A DNA stretch of 64,000 nucleotides from Pagrus major (lineage: Eukaryota; Chordata; Actinopteri; Spariformes; Sparidae): positions 12,035,113 to 12,099,112 of the forward strand of contig NC_133223.1 of the NCBI RefSeq assembly GCF_040436345.1, in the 5' to 3' direction. The notes under the pieces were generated by a model. The model saw nothing but the letters and a program-made list of their open reading frames with translations, searched no databases and was not told where the DNA came from. Position numbers and translations under genes: made by a program. Below, piece after piece: positions 14,126-26,300 of the stretch (positions within the stretch are counted from its first letter, which is position 1; each line of letters starts with the position of its first letter).

Positions 14126-16440
14126 ACACGTCCAACGCAACCCACTTGCTCTAACAGCCTCGCAGTCACTCCAGCCTTCCCTGCCTGCCTCCACTGGGGT
14201 GAGTGGGAGCTTGTTAGAGAGACCGCACACTACATCCTCTCACCCACGGTCCTCGACTGCACATACACAGCGCACCAGCGAAACATTAATTACACCTCAC
14301 TCATTGTGATTAAACACACTTTTAGAGGAAGTCGACAGACTCTTTATTTCATGCACAAAGATTATCTTTCTCCCTCCCCGGAGGCATGAAGCATCTTAGG
14401 AGTGACAAAGAACTGTACTGGGTCATATCATCGGACTGCATCCACAGTGACAGTCTGGCATGTGCATTCTTGTCTCGTCACATGGCAGATACAGGGAGGT
14501 GAGATTTGTTTCATGTAGAGTAATTTTCTTTGGCACGTCTGCAGCATCTCCTCTGCGCGCAGACGTAAAAACAAAGGTTTGATAGAAATTATGTAACACA
14601 GAACACGGCAGAAGGAAATATTTGTATATGGCAAGAGAGAGAAGTGCAGTTACAGTATCAATTCAGTGGCTAATAAGGATGTAGTTACGATGGCTGGTGA
14701 AACCCCCATCGCACTTGAGTGAGCGCAGCATGCTCCCCAAGTCTCCGCCGTCTCAAACAGCAGAACATACTCGCTGGGTTTAACCAAGAGCAGAGAGAAA
14801 AGGTTAATGACGCACAGTGGGAAATCAACCTCTAAGTATCACAGATAGTATCACAAGAAATGGGATAGAGAGGTATAGGGCTGGAAGAGAATGGGTAGAA
14901 ATAGGCTATATGAGAGGGAGCAGATGATGAGATCCTGAGAGAAAAATGAAAAAAGGCAATGGGAAGGTATGGGCGAGAAGAGACAGCCAAAGAAATTTAA
15001 ATGAGTGAAAAACAGAGCTGAGATACGCAGGGTGTTGATTATCTCCTGTTCACATTAGAGCCCACACAGACCATTAGATGTGAGCCCAGCTTGAATCAAT
15101 TTGGAAATTATCTATTGAAGAAAATCTTGAGTGGCACGCACACAGCACTCAGCCTCTTTACCAACACAATACCTGGTTGTTTTCTTCATCTTGATGGCAG
15201 ATAGCGGGGAGGTGAAGATGTGCGAGGGTGCAGTGGCTTGTTAAGATTGGAAGGACAGGTGGGAAGAGTGGCAGATATTAGGCCAGCAAATATTATAAAA
15301 GGGTGTGGTGCTGTTTTGGAAACAATGTAGGAAAGAGGGAGGGAGATCTGGAACAAGGGAGGGATGGAGGAGGAGTGGAGCGAGGCTGGCACTAATGACG
15401 GGTGCGCCCAGGGCCACACAAGTACAGCTGTCTCCCCTCCCAACTTCAGCAATGTTAGATCAGCATAATAAAACCCAGTGTGTTAGTACGTGCTCACAGG
15501 AACAGCTGGGTGAACAAGGGCGATGAGAATTGTGCTTCACCAAATCCTATCAACTCTGCCCTGAGCTTGTAGAGTTTCTTGAATAAATCCCCGTGATGCT
15601 CTTGGAGGCTATGGCGGACACTTAAAAACCTCTGGCAGCCTCTGCTTGGACAAATCACTTTCCTTTCATCGAATTTCCAGAGGCTGACGTCAGAAAGTGT
15701 CCAGAGTGCACTGAGTCACACACATGCAGGCTCTGCTCACCACCTCTTTGTGTTTGTGCCCTTGGTGGCCTTGTGAAAAGGATGTACGTACACACACTGA
15801 ATGATGTCAGGAGTGCTTCTCCAACATCACTACACACCCAGAGTCCCTCATCACTGATATCATACGCCCAGGTCTGACAGGGCTTAACCCCGGACACACA
15901 AACAGATAAAGTCAGCTCAAAGACTGTCTGCGCTGGACTTGATCTGTACATATTATTTGCACTTCTTTGGACGGACCTACATGTAGGAGGATATCTGCCT
16001 GTCTGACTCACTCCTTGTCTGTCTGACCACCCCCTCCTTCTGGCCAGCCAGCTTTCTCTTTGTGTGTCTCGCTGTCTCCTTCTCCTCCTCTCTCGCCAGT
16101 GTTTGTCTTAATCATTGCTGAGGTGATGTGGGCCAGGCAGAGCCAGTGGATAATGTGATTAGAAGGGGCTCAAGCGCAAAGTCTCGACTCTGATCATTCC
16201 AGTCACTTGGGACTTTGGTCACATTTGTCGGGGATCTCCAGGTGGAGAATGGCCTCAATAAGATCTTCTTGTTACTCACGGTGTTTGAGCCTCACCTCGT
16301 TTTAGCCTTGTTTTTGAAAGTGTCACTATGTGTGCACCAGCCCTGCCCGAGATGTTTGTGAGCACGGCCATTGAGCATCGGGACAAGAGGGAATAGAGGG
16401 TTTGGACAGCACGTCTGTGGCAGTTTAAAGTGCATGTGCA
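14126..16440. other. Gene-free stretch
   Basis: No coding exon recognised. 15005-15140 is repeat-free with homeodomain-type TAAT/ATTA-like words, possibly conserved non-coding. Confidence 0.45.
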
Positions 16441-16461
16441 TATATATATATATATATATAT
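16441..16461. repeat. (TA)n microsatellite
   Basis: 21-bp TA run. Confidence 0.97.
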
Positions 16462-16512
16462 TGGTGATCCTCGTGTGTGTGTACGTCTAAGGATACTGAG
16501 TGTGTTTTTCAG

Positions 16513-16552
16513 GCCTCCAGAGGCTGCACAGATGAATGAAGCATTGGATCAG
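16513..16552 (+). other. Exon-like 40-nt segment with good splice sites
   Basis: tgtttttcag before and CAG|GTAAGC after enclose 40 nt with an ATG opening seven codons (MNEALDQ) that end in phase. No matching partner exon or known protein was recognised. It could be a non-coding RNA exon or chance. Confidence 0.2.
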
Positions 16553-16803
16553 GTAAGCCGGGCGATACTCCCCAGCATGTGCTGCAGCTGGCCCCCGGGG
16601 ATTTTGAGTAGTGTGTCTGCCAGACCGCTGGGGGAGGAGGAGGTGAGGAGAGGAAGAGTGGCTCTCGTCAGGAAAAAGATGAAGAGGGTTAGACATGACA
16701 GGCGTGTCATTAATCACAAGATTCTCCAGGCAGTGTTCGTGGATCTACCTGCTCCCGATGGAAGGAACCAAAGGAATGGACTGGACTAGTCATGGGAATA
16801 CGA

Positions 16804-16806
<3 letters not shown>

Positions 16807-16863
<57 letters not shown>

Positions 16864-16864
16864 T
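16807..16864. repeat. (GT)n microsatellite
   Basis: GT run of about 50 bp with a single A interruption near the end. Confidence 0.97.
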
Positions 16865-17270
16865 TTAGTTCTGTGTTTCTTCTGTGGCTTCATTATTGCC
16901 CAATTTCCCATTCCTTCTGCCATTCCTGGCTCTGGCCATTAACCATAAGCCCCTCTGGCAGCTACATCCATGACAGGTACAGAGAGAGAAAAGCACTCTG
17001 TAGGAAGCAAATCTGTCACCGCGCTAACTAAAACATGTCAGTGTGGTGGTGCAGTGTGTGTGTGTGTAGGTGCACACAGTGTGGATAGCTGATTGGAATC
17101 CGAGGCTGCTATAGTGAAGAGTTTATTTCACAGAGAAGGAAGAGACAAGGATGGAGCTTTGAAAGAGCTGGAGCAGCCGGTGTATCTGCAAAGTAGGGGG
17201 GGAAAGGGGGGAGTGAAATCAAAGCGCAGCTAAACTATGAGATGCGCTGAAATGTGTCTGCGTGTGTGAG

Positions 17271-17293
17271 TGTGTGTGTGTGTGTGTGTGTGT
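17271..17293. repeat. (TG)n short microsatellite
   Basis: 23-bp TG run. Confidence 0.95.
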
Positions 17294-18658
17294 TCCAGGC
17301 CTCGGGGGAGCCAACTCCTCTCTCTGGACTAGACTGAGCCCACCTGAGTCTCTCTCCCACCCCTCCAGCTGTTCTCCCTCTCCACCTCCAAAGCGTCCCC
17401 CATCACCCTTATCTCCATCCTCCAAATTCAGTAACTCCAAAATCTCCGCCTGGTGCCGCTCAGATGAGCCCATATACTGCACAACGCTCATTGTGTAATG
17501 TTTGTGCTCTTGACTTTGAACGGCATTACTGATTTGGATTGCATACAATCACGTTACAATCAAAGTAAAAGTTGAGCTGTTGCATAGATATTCCATGACC
17601 TGTTATACTTTGCTCTGACAGCTGTAGCCCAGTGTTTTCTGCTGAAACAACTCCAGCTTTTAGACTGCGCCACAAGCGGAGCAGTGTGAATTCCCATATA
17701 AGGTAGGAGGACCCTTTCTAACCTTCTCCCTCCTCCTCCTCCACTCTGCCTCCTCTACCCCTTCACTCCTTCATTGCAACCAGCTCACACTGTCAGCTCA
17801 CTCTTCCCTTTGTGCTAAGGCTGTGGTCTAATGCCCTTAAACACACACACACACACTCTCTCTCTCTCACACACACACACATAGGCAAATGTCTTATAGA
17901 GGGCTGCCTGAGTACAACAGTCTTGTGTCAAACACATCCCTTGTCATTTTGTGTTTTCATTCTGTCATTCATTGAAATACCTGTTTGGACATCTGCATCT
18001 TCCTCTGTAAGCTCCACAATACAGTAAATATTGTACCAAAGCTTCAGATCAAGCCTCACAATTCCAATGGGACGGGACTGGGAGAGCTGGAAGCAGAGTG
18101 GGAGGCAAAGATGGATTGAAAGATGAGGACAGTGAAGACGGAGAGAGAAAAAAACAAAAAAAGAAAAACACAGAGCTGATAAGACCTTCGGCAGAGGAAG
18201 TGTCGTTCTCAGCCGAATCCCAGTGGATTCCCAGCATCCCACTCTTCCCCTGCTGCAGGATGTAACCTCGTGTGGGAATACGTAAGGAATGTGGCCCCTT
18301 TTGTTTAGTGTGCGATAGGCTCCTGTTTGGCGGCATTTGTGTGTCTTATGTGTGACAAGCTCCAGGCTTGGCAGAGGCTGATCAGAGCCACACTCAACAG
18401 TCCTTTCTGGGTAAGACCCTCCTAGGAAAACAATGACTGGTCTTATGGCTGCTATCTTTCAAAGCCCCTCCTTGGCTGATGGAGCTCTTGTTGGGCTCAA
18501 TCTGTGGTTCGTATTCATGAACTACGGATTGAACAAAGGACTAAGAAGGCAACTACATTAGTATTGCAAAAATATTTTCAGTTTGATTAAAACAGTGTGA
18601 TTAATCCTGTAATTCTGAAAATATAAAAATGTAAAACCTTTGAAAGTTAAAGACACTG
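17294..18658. other. Gene-free stretch
   Basis: Holds a compound CA-CT-CA tract at 17840-17881. No conserved frame recognised. Confidence 0.5.
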
Positions 18659-18744
18659 GTTTGTCCATTGGCAGAGATAGATCATAACAGAGCATGTGCA
18701 GTGTCATGGTTCTGTCTTGTTTCTGATTGGTACAGTTTAAGATG
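18659..18744. repeat. Direct repeat, copy 1
   Basis: Shares TTTGTCC, GCAGAGA and CATGGTTCTGTCTTGTTT in the same order with copy 2 about 660 bp away. Confidence 0.7.
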
Positions 18745-19321
18745 TTACAAATGCCTCTTGTTTAAAATGTGTAAAAATGAAATGACCAGGTTTTTAATCA
18801 GAGTTTCAATACTGCTGAGTTTCAATACAAGGATACTATTAAAAACCAAAAATAACACTTTAAAAATATGTTGATTCTCAGCCAATATGGCATGTAGGGG
18901 GCTTTTCAAAGTTAAGACAACTTTTGATTCATTGACATTGAGGTTTTTGAACACGTTGGCAAGAACTGAACCAACATCCCAATATTAAAGACTTTGACTG
19001 GATGGACTATGCCACAAATTATATAATAAATAGATAATGAGTATAGACATTTAAACTGAACAAATAACACTTATTTGAAAAAAAAGAAAATCAGTTTTGA
19101 TGTCATTAGTAAGCCAAACACCATTTTGATAGCACCAGGGTCATTTGTAACTCAACGCTACAACCCCACATTTGACAAAGGTATCAAATAGCCACCAGAA
19201 TGGTCGAATCAAAACAAGACAGATTTAAATCAATAGAATGGTTAAGAGAAAATACAGAAAAAATACTTTCATACCTCAAACATGAGTCTTGGCAGGACAA
19301 CTCTGATCAGTATGATATTAA

Positions 19322-19420
19322 TTTGTCCTTCAGTAGGCAGGCAGAGAGATATCACCACAGATCATGTATATGATGAGTTTCATGGTTCTGTCTTGTTTTC
19401 TGATCAGTACAGTTTGAGAT
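19322..19420. repeat. Direct repeat, copy 2
   Basis: Second copy of the block at 18659-18744, running almost into the TA microsatellite. Confidence 0.7.
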
Positions 19421-19428
19421 TGCCCCCC

Positions 19429-19429
19429 A

Positions 19430-19500
<71 letters not shown>
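19429..19500. repeat. (TA)n microsatellite
   Basis: About 70 bp of TA; makes Tyr-Ile repeat frames on both strands that are not genes. Confidence 0.97.
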
Positions 19501-19507
<7 letters not shown>

Positions 19508-19614
19508 TTTTTTTGTTTGTTTTTTTCATACAACTGAAGCTAGTAGTAAGTTGGCATTCATAATACTCCTTGGCATGTTTCAACCCCCAGCTCATTTGCA
19601 CATGGTTAACTTTA

Positions 19615-19985
19615 AGTCAGTTATTTTAACCACTTAAACATTATGTTTAGCTTTTCCACCATTACCTGGCCATTGCTCTTAACATTAGCGGACTGTTTAT
19701 CCTTTTAGATCACTCGATAGCTATCTATTTTGAGTGAACTAAATGAGTGAACTCTTTCAAGAGTTTATCCAATACTTTTAGTTGTCTGACCATTACTTTT
19801 TTTTAATTAGAACCATTTAGCATTACTTTTAGCTTTTCCACAATTTATCCCTCACTTTCAACATGAGCTAAATATTTAATGTTTATCCATTCACTATTAG
19901 CTAGGTAACTACTTTCAACAGTTCATTCAATACTTTTACCTGCAATTCATCCAGTACTTTAAGCTATCTGTTTAGACTTGCATCC
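19615..19985. repeat. Decayed tandem array (TTTATCCAxTACTTTTAGCT-like)
   Basis: Recurring phrases TTTAGCTTTTCCAC, GTTTATCC, CATTACTTTTAG and CAATACTTTTA at irregular spacing point to an old minisatellite with a unit of some 30-40 bp. Confidence 0.5.
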
Positions 19986-20520
19986 ATTTCGAAATAGCTT
20001 GCTCATTTTCTCGCATTCTCACTTGCAGTACAATGAATAGTATTCAGGTAGGCCCTGGTCTGAATCATCAGACCAACTTAGTGTGCAATATTGATTTAAT
20101 TTATTTCAATGAACTGCCACTGCATTTTTCTGTATTTCATCAGAGGTCATGTGGGGACTATTATTTTATTCACTACAGCTAATTCAGAAATGTACACTTG
20201 GTTGGACGTTTCAGATACATTGTAAAGGGTAGGATTTCACAGAGGATCTTTTCCCACTGGAGACCTGTAGTTGTCTTTGCCTAAGGCGCTAACAAAAGTA
20301 CAACTCTTGAAAGGTCTTTAAATAGACTCTCTAAAACTGTCGAAGTCTACCTTGGCCTTTTACGCAATAATACGTCTACACACACAGAGACCATTTTCTG
20401 CTTGAGGCTACGTCTTGCACTTGAAGTGCTACCTTGTAGAGCGGTAAAGGAACATGATTTCTTTATGAGAACTGAGCAGGAAAGACATTCGGACATGAGT
20501 AGACAGAAAACAAGGCAAGG

Positions 20521-23074
20521 TGAAGTTTATTGAAGAATTCATGACAGTTTGTTTGCTTTTGTTTAGCCCTCATGTTGACAGAAAAACAATCCATCCAAGT
20601 GTTTTTCCTTAAAACACAGTGATACTATTAAGCAGTCAGGACTCAGAGCGTCTGATGTAAAATACAGACACTTTGCCGACCACGAGGATGTGCTTAACAT
20701 TAGATATTGACTAAATGATCTCATATCTCCGATTAATGGAGAAGGCCATTGTTAACTTTTGGCACAGAGGAATAAGATGAGACCGACGCATAAACAACAC
20801 TGCCAATAGTCTTTTTTAAGGGTGTCAAGTTTTTACCGCCACTATTTGGTAGCTTTTCAAGCTTTTGTCTTAGTACAAACCTGAAGAATGCTGAAAAGTT
20901 GAAGTGACAACAAATTTATCACATTTAACATACAATATATTACAGCATTTTGGATGATTTCATTCATTTTGCATTCATTCATTTTTTTTAAAAACAACCA
21001 TATCTTTGGTTCAATGGTCAATTTATATGATGCACAAATACTGTAGATAAGCAAAGTAGGCAAAGAGAGGCAGGAAAGCTGTGTAGGACTGTATCCTACG
21101 TATCCTTCGACAGATTTCAAAATGAGTATTTTGATATGTTTTACTTTCTGAATTGTCGAGATAATCCCTGCTGTTCATAGATGACTATTTCTCTATTATT
21201 TATGAGAGGTTTAGTGCAAACCTTTACAACGTCACCTCAATCACCACAAGTACATTTCACCTTGACAGGGAACGTCAGACCGGATTTATCAACCTTTCCA
21301 ACTTCACTGTAGCTCCTGTAACTCAGCAAGAGTAGGCAAGTACTCTGGGTATATGCAAATACACAGGATTGCCAAACGTATACATATTGCATTGTATGCC
21401 AAAGGATATGTCGGCTTGGACTAAAGTTCCAGAATCAAAACTTTATACTGAAATAGACACAAATGTGTCACCACAACTTGTCACCAAGGACAGGAAGACT
21501 GATAGACACTTTTAGCAGGTACTTTTTTCATGATAGACATCACCTTGGTTTTTAATGTAAGGGTGTTTTATGAAAGCCGTGTCAAGCCCAGGACTGTTTT
21601 GCTTTCAATCAGAACTGGAGATGGTGAGTCAGACACGGAGGTGGGATAAAACAAAACTGAGGAAAGAGCCAGGGACACTCTTTCAACTCATTTGAACTGT
21701 CTGTCCATGTAGTCAGCAAGTTCCCTGCACGGCTTGTGTGTGTGTGTGTGAGCGCGTGTCTGTGTGTGTGTACATATGCTGTCTATATTACCCAGCATCA
21801 GGAGAGACTTGTCCTCACTCAAGAGGAAACTAATTTGTGTTCAAGTTCTTCTTATTTCCTTTGCAGTCTCTCTACTCACCTAAACACTTGAGTTTCACTG
21901 CAAACATAAAGTTGACTGTGTGACCAACAGCAATGCAACTGCAGGTATGTGTTGCTTTGCAATCTTGAGCCAAACAACACTTAAAGCACCTTCAAGAATG
22001 ACAGGAAGAGAGGATGTTGCTAGTTTTGTCAAACCTTAGGTTGACAAAAAACAAGAATGTCATACAGGCATCTAGAACAGAAACACGTGCTGTACATTCA
22101 GAACACTCCTCCACTGTAGTCTGTTTTTTCGGTGTCTGAGCATGGTGCTAAAACGAGGCGACACCGCGGTCAGTCACACAGGAAACTGCGAAGGCAGACG
22201 ACCTCACATCCTGCCTGAGCTTTGGAAGAAACACTTCCTCCTTAAAAGCAGCAAGTGCAATTACAAAAGATCTCTCACGTGAAGGCAGTGGTGCTGTGCT
22301 GAGAGCTGAGCGATGAAATACTGTATGTCTGCCGAATTTTAAAGCCGAACACAGCGGGCGTGAACACAGGTGTCTTTGTAGTGAAGAACAGAATGTTATC
22401 ATGATGATCTTTGGAGGGAAATTACATTCACAAAAATTTCAAGTGAATAAAAGGAAATGACAAAGCAATGAGATTCCATCACAGACGCAGAGTTCGAAAC
22501 AACAAAACAATGGTTATCAGCTCCAGGATCATACACACTGGTAATGGCTATAAGTTGAACCTGAGGTCCAAAGGATTGTTTGCCAATAGGCACCTTCTGT
22601 TCAATGCTTTTATGGTGCTACTGAGACTGGTAGTAAATATATCAAGGCAGTGCACGGAAAAATTTGCAGAGGCAGACACATTTCTTACTTGTGTCAATCT
22701 AGAAAATTCCCCTGGGACAATCAAAAAGACGCGAATAGGGGAGGATGTTGTGCATCTTGATCTCACCTTCAAACTGGCAGTGACACAGATGAGACAGAAC
22801 AGCAGCTTTGATGCACTGACGGAACAGTCTGTTTGCTAATATAACTGATAACCATCCTCCCACCGCTCCATTATATGCTGACAAATATCACGTAGATATT
22901 TCCCATACAGTCTGCAACTCTCAAGTCCAGACGTCACACATTTACAAAATGCTGCTACTCTTGTGCAGCAGTATAACAATAGCTGTGGCTCTCAGCAGCC
23001 TTCCACTAAAGCAGTCTGTGTTTGTTCACTCCTGCCTGTGTGTCTGCCCACAGCAGCCAGCCCCCTGGTTGCCA
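20521..23074 (-). other. tbc1d4: Probable tbc1d4 3' UTR
   Basis: Follows the tbc1d4 stop on the minus strand and contains no exon-like reading frame. A minus-strand AATAAA (plus TTTATT at 20526-20531) could be the poly(A) signal, giving a UTR of about 2.5 kb. It contains a broken GT tract at 21736-21770. The boundary is inferred. Confidence 0.45.
20526..20531 (-). terminator. Candidate tbc1d4 poly(A) signal AATAAA
   Basis: Minus-strand AATAAA about 2.54 kb past the stop codon. Other AATAAA-like words exist nearby, so this is one candidate only. Confidence 0.3.
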
Positions 23075-23305
23075 TCAGGGCTTCTTGGCTGTAGTTTTGG
23101 CTTTCCCGTTGGGTCCTGTTTTGATCTGGGTCATCTCCACATCTGTCAGGGCGTCAGGGGGAAGGCATGAGCGCATGCGTTCAATGGTCTTCTGGTAAGC
23201 TGCCCTCTCCTGCTCCAGAGAGCGAATCATGTGCTTCATTTTGCTCTCCCGAGAAAGGAAGTTCTCTATGCTCGTCTCCAGCGTCTGAATCTTCTGCCGT
23301 GCAGC
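23075..23305 (-). CDS. tbc1d4: tbc1d4 exon 23 (C-terminus and stop)
   Basis: Residues 1175-1250 and the stop. Coiled coil ([20 protein letters not shown]), then LPPDAL and a lysine-rich tail ending AKKP, like the human end NKP. Confidence 0.95.
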   Translation of the reverse strand, partial: AARQKIQTLETSIENFLSRESKMKHMIRSLEQERAAYQKTIERMRSCLPPDALTDVEMTQIKTGPNGKAKTTAKKP

Positions 23306-26300
23306 CTGGGGACACAGACATTGCACCTCAGTAAATGCTGTGTTTGATGCAAAGACACACATTTGGATGGAGGGTAAATATAAAAAGCACAGAGGCTGCA
23401 AATTCTGAGAGCTCAAGAAGAAGACAGCACTAGTGGGACTTTGTACCAGGACCATAACACAAAACCTCATAAAAAGTGCCATCAAGTATGATTGTAGTTT
23501 ATATGGAATCCACATTTGACAAGTCTAAATCACTTGTGAGAGTAGCTCTTTGACCCTCAATAACATGTGGACCATCAGGTGCAACTTTAGCACTACTACT
23601 GATCAAAATGTTGAGTGTTTGGAGACCATATAGTGTTCAATCCCTTTGTCTCGCTATCATTTTTATTGTGTTTTTAACTTGTGTTTTAGTGCCATCTATG
23701 GGAAGTCTGAGATATAACCAGTGGCAACATCTGTGGATCACTACACACAACACACATCTGACAGGACTGTTCACCACTCCATTTAAAAAAGGAATTTTAA
23801 ACTGATCACATGAATTCCCTCGATGATCAAGCTTTAAAAAAATGAATATCATAAATTATATATCTAGATCTCTCCTTACCTGAAGTTTTTCCAGCAGGTC
23901 CATGTTCTGTTTCTTCAAATGCACATTTGTCTTTTCAAGTTTGTCGAGCCGGTCGGAGTCATCCGGCAGCGGCCCCGCCTCTAACATCTCATCCTGCAGG
24001 ACGTGGTACTCCACCTCGTATGCATGCAGCTGCTTAGAGATGTCCATCTCCATTACCTGGGGAACAGCAGGATACACAGTGAGACAGATGCCATCAACTG
24101 ACAAGTCATTACAGTATATCGATATCGTTACTAAAACCAACAGTAGGTTCCATCAAATTTAGTCCATATAGAGAGGAAGGGATAAAGGATAAGTTAGTGA
24201 TATTGTATATTTATCTTATCAACAAATCCACAAATCCACAAATTCCTCTGCACCTTTGTACAAAACAAACAACCGTGAAAAACACATCACTAAGCCACAT
24301 GGGTAACATATTAACACATTACATTGAACATGGGCACTGTCAGTCCCACATACGACATCCTGGTGCAGTAAATACTCACTCGGCACCAAATTTGCTCCCT
24401 AAAAATAGTCTGTTTAAGTAACATATGCTAAAAAGTACAGTGCCAGCTGTTTTAGGGTTAATTAAAGCATAGATTTGTGACTAACTTTGAAGGATTTACA
24501 GAAAAACTGACAACCAAAAGCCTACGTTTAACAAAAAATTGACTAGATAAATCAAGATAATCTAAATTGGTTGACATTGGATTGAAAATCAGATTTTTTC
24601 ATACAGTTGCTCGTTGCTCAACAGATACAGCAACTGTATGATGTGCAAGTGCTATGTATTATCTTAGAGACAGCACACAACAAAAGCCCAACTACTTGTA
24701 AATAGACATTCAGTCAAAGTGCCATTGTTTTATTTGCAATAAATTTGAAAAAAATCCACTTTCTTATATGTAGATTTAATCATCTATCCTATCTATTTAA
24801 TCCTTTATTTGAGCAGGAAGCGTCACTGAGACCATGACTCAGAAGTTAAAATCAAGTGAATAAGAGATCTCAGTTTCAAGGTTTTGTGTAGCTCATTCCA
24901 CTTGACACTTGAGGAGCATTGTATCTGAAACAAGTACTTCCAAGCTCAGTTTAAATAAGAGGTCAGCAAATGTTAAACTATTCATATCTAGTCAGATTCT
25001 CGTGTATTTACAACTCTCAAAAGTTTTAATATGAGTCTTGAGATTCATGGACAGAGGCAATAAGATGATATTCATACATGACCTTGAGAATAGTGCACAT
25101 TTTGCAATGGCTAGATTTAGAGAGCAGCCTGTGGAATATGAAATAGCATAATCAGCATAAAAATGTACAATTAAAATGTACTCTTACAATTATTTTACAT
25201 TACAATAAAGAGGACCAAAAGTACACCCTTGTGGGTCACCCATGCCTCCTTCAACCAGTCCATAATGGATTGTTCAATCAGTCCTAACAAGAATAGTTAT
25301 TCTTGTAAAATATTATGATCAACAGAATCAAATGCTTCTATTAAGTCTATTAGAAGTGCTGATAATTGTCAAGGGTTTTAACAATATCGTACACACAATG
25401 CAGCTGTTATGGTGCTACGGAGCATAATCTAAATCCTGACTGCTGAGGCTGTAATGTGTGTTTTTGAGTTTGAAATTGGACCGCAGTTATTCAAATTACT
25501 GGAGTTCCCACCATTATCTGACAAAATAACCTGTGCAGCTTTACAGATATTTGAGATTTTCCATTTTAATCCCTTATGAATGGTAGATTAAAAATGTGAG
25601 CTAGAGGTATCAAGTAGGTGAGCACTAAGGTGCAGAAGGGAAGGATCTAAATCAACTCCACATTTAAGGTTTTAAACCATCCAGTTTACTGTTAACCTCA
25701 GTTAGGCTTAGAGAAAATGCACTGCCAGAGGAGTGGATATTTGATGACAAACCTGCAGATGGAGGGCAAGCACTTAATGCATGCATCAGGCTAATTTGGA
25801 GTAGCAGGTGAACCTCAGCCAAGCAGCTTTGCAGCTTTAAACAAATTCAGTTAAACTAAACAAGACAATGTGTCTTGTCTTGCATCATGGTGAATACTGG
25901 ATCTGTACATCCCATCTGTAAACACATTTTTCACTGTCACAAGTATCAGGAAGCTCTCAGTTTACCAGTACAACAAAGCTGGAGTTACGTATGTGGCCAC
26001 TCATGCACAAGTATCAAATTTACATGTGTCACTGTGTTTAATTGTCTGTAAACTTGTGATTCTATTTTATACTATTTCAACTTCTCATTCTGTACCTTCG
26101 CAATGGTCTGCTCCATCTGCGCATGAGTGAGGGCAGGAAGTGTTGTTTTCAGATAGTCCACAATGCTCTCAAAGCTGTCACACTCCACTATCTCCCCCTC
26201 ATGGCTGCTCAGCAGACAGAGGGCCACTTTAAAGATCACCCCGGTCCCTTGGACAAACACAAAATCTGAAAAACAAAAAAAAGCACAGGCACACCAATAA

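Noticed and set aside
19282..19563. Tyr-Ile repeat frames on both strands
   Set aside because: Translation of the TA microsatellite.
22468..22839. 123-codon plus-strand frame
   Set aside because: Lies antisense in the probable tbc1d4 3' UTR with no recognisable product.
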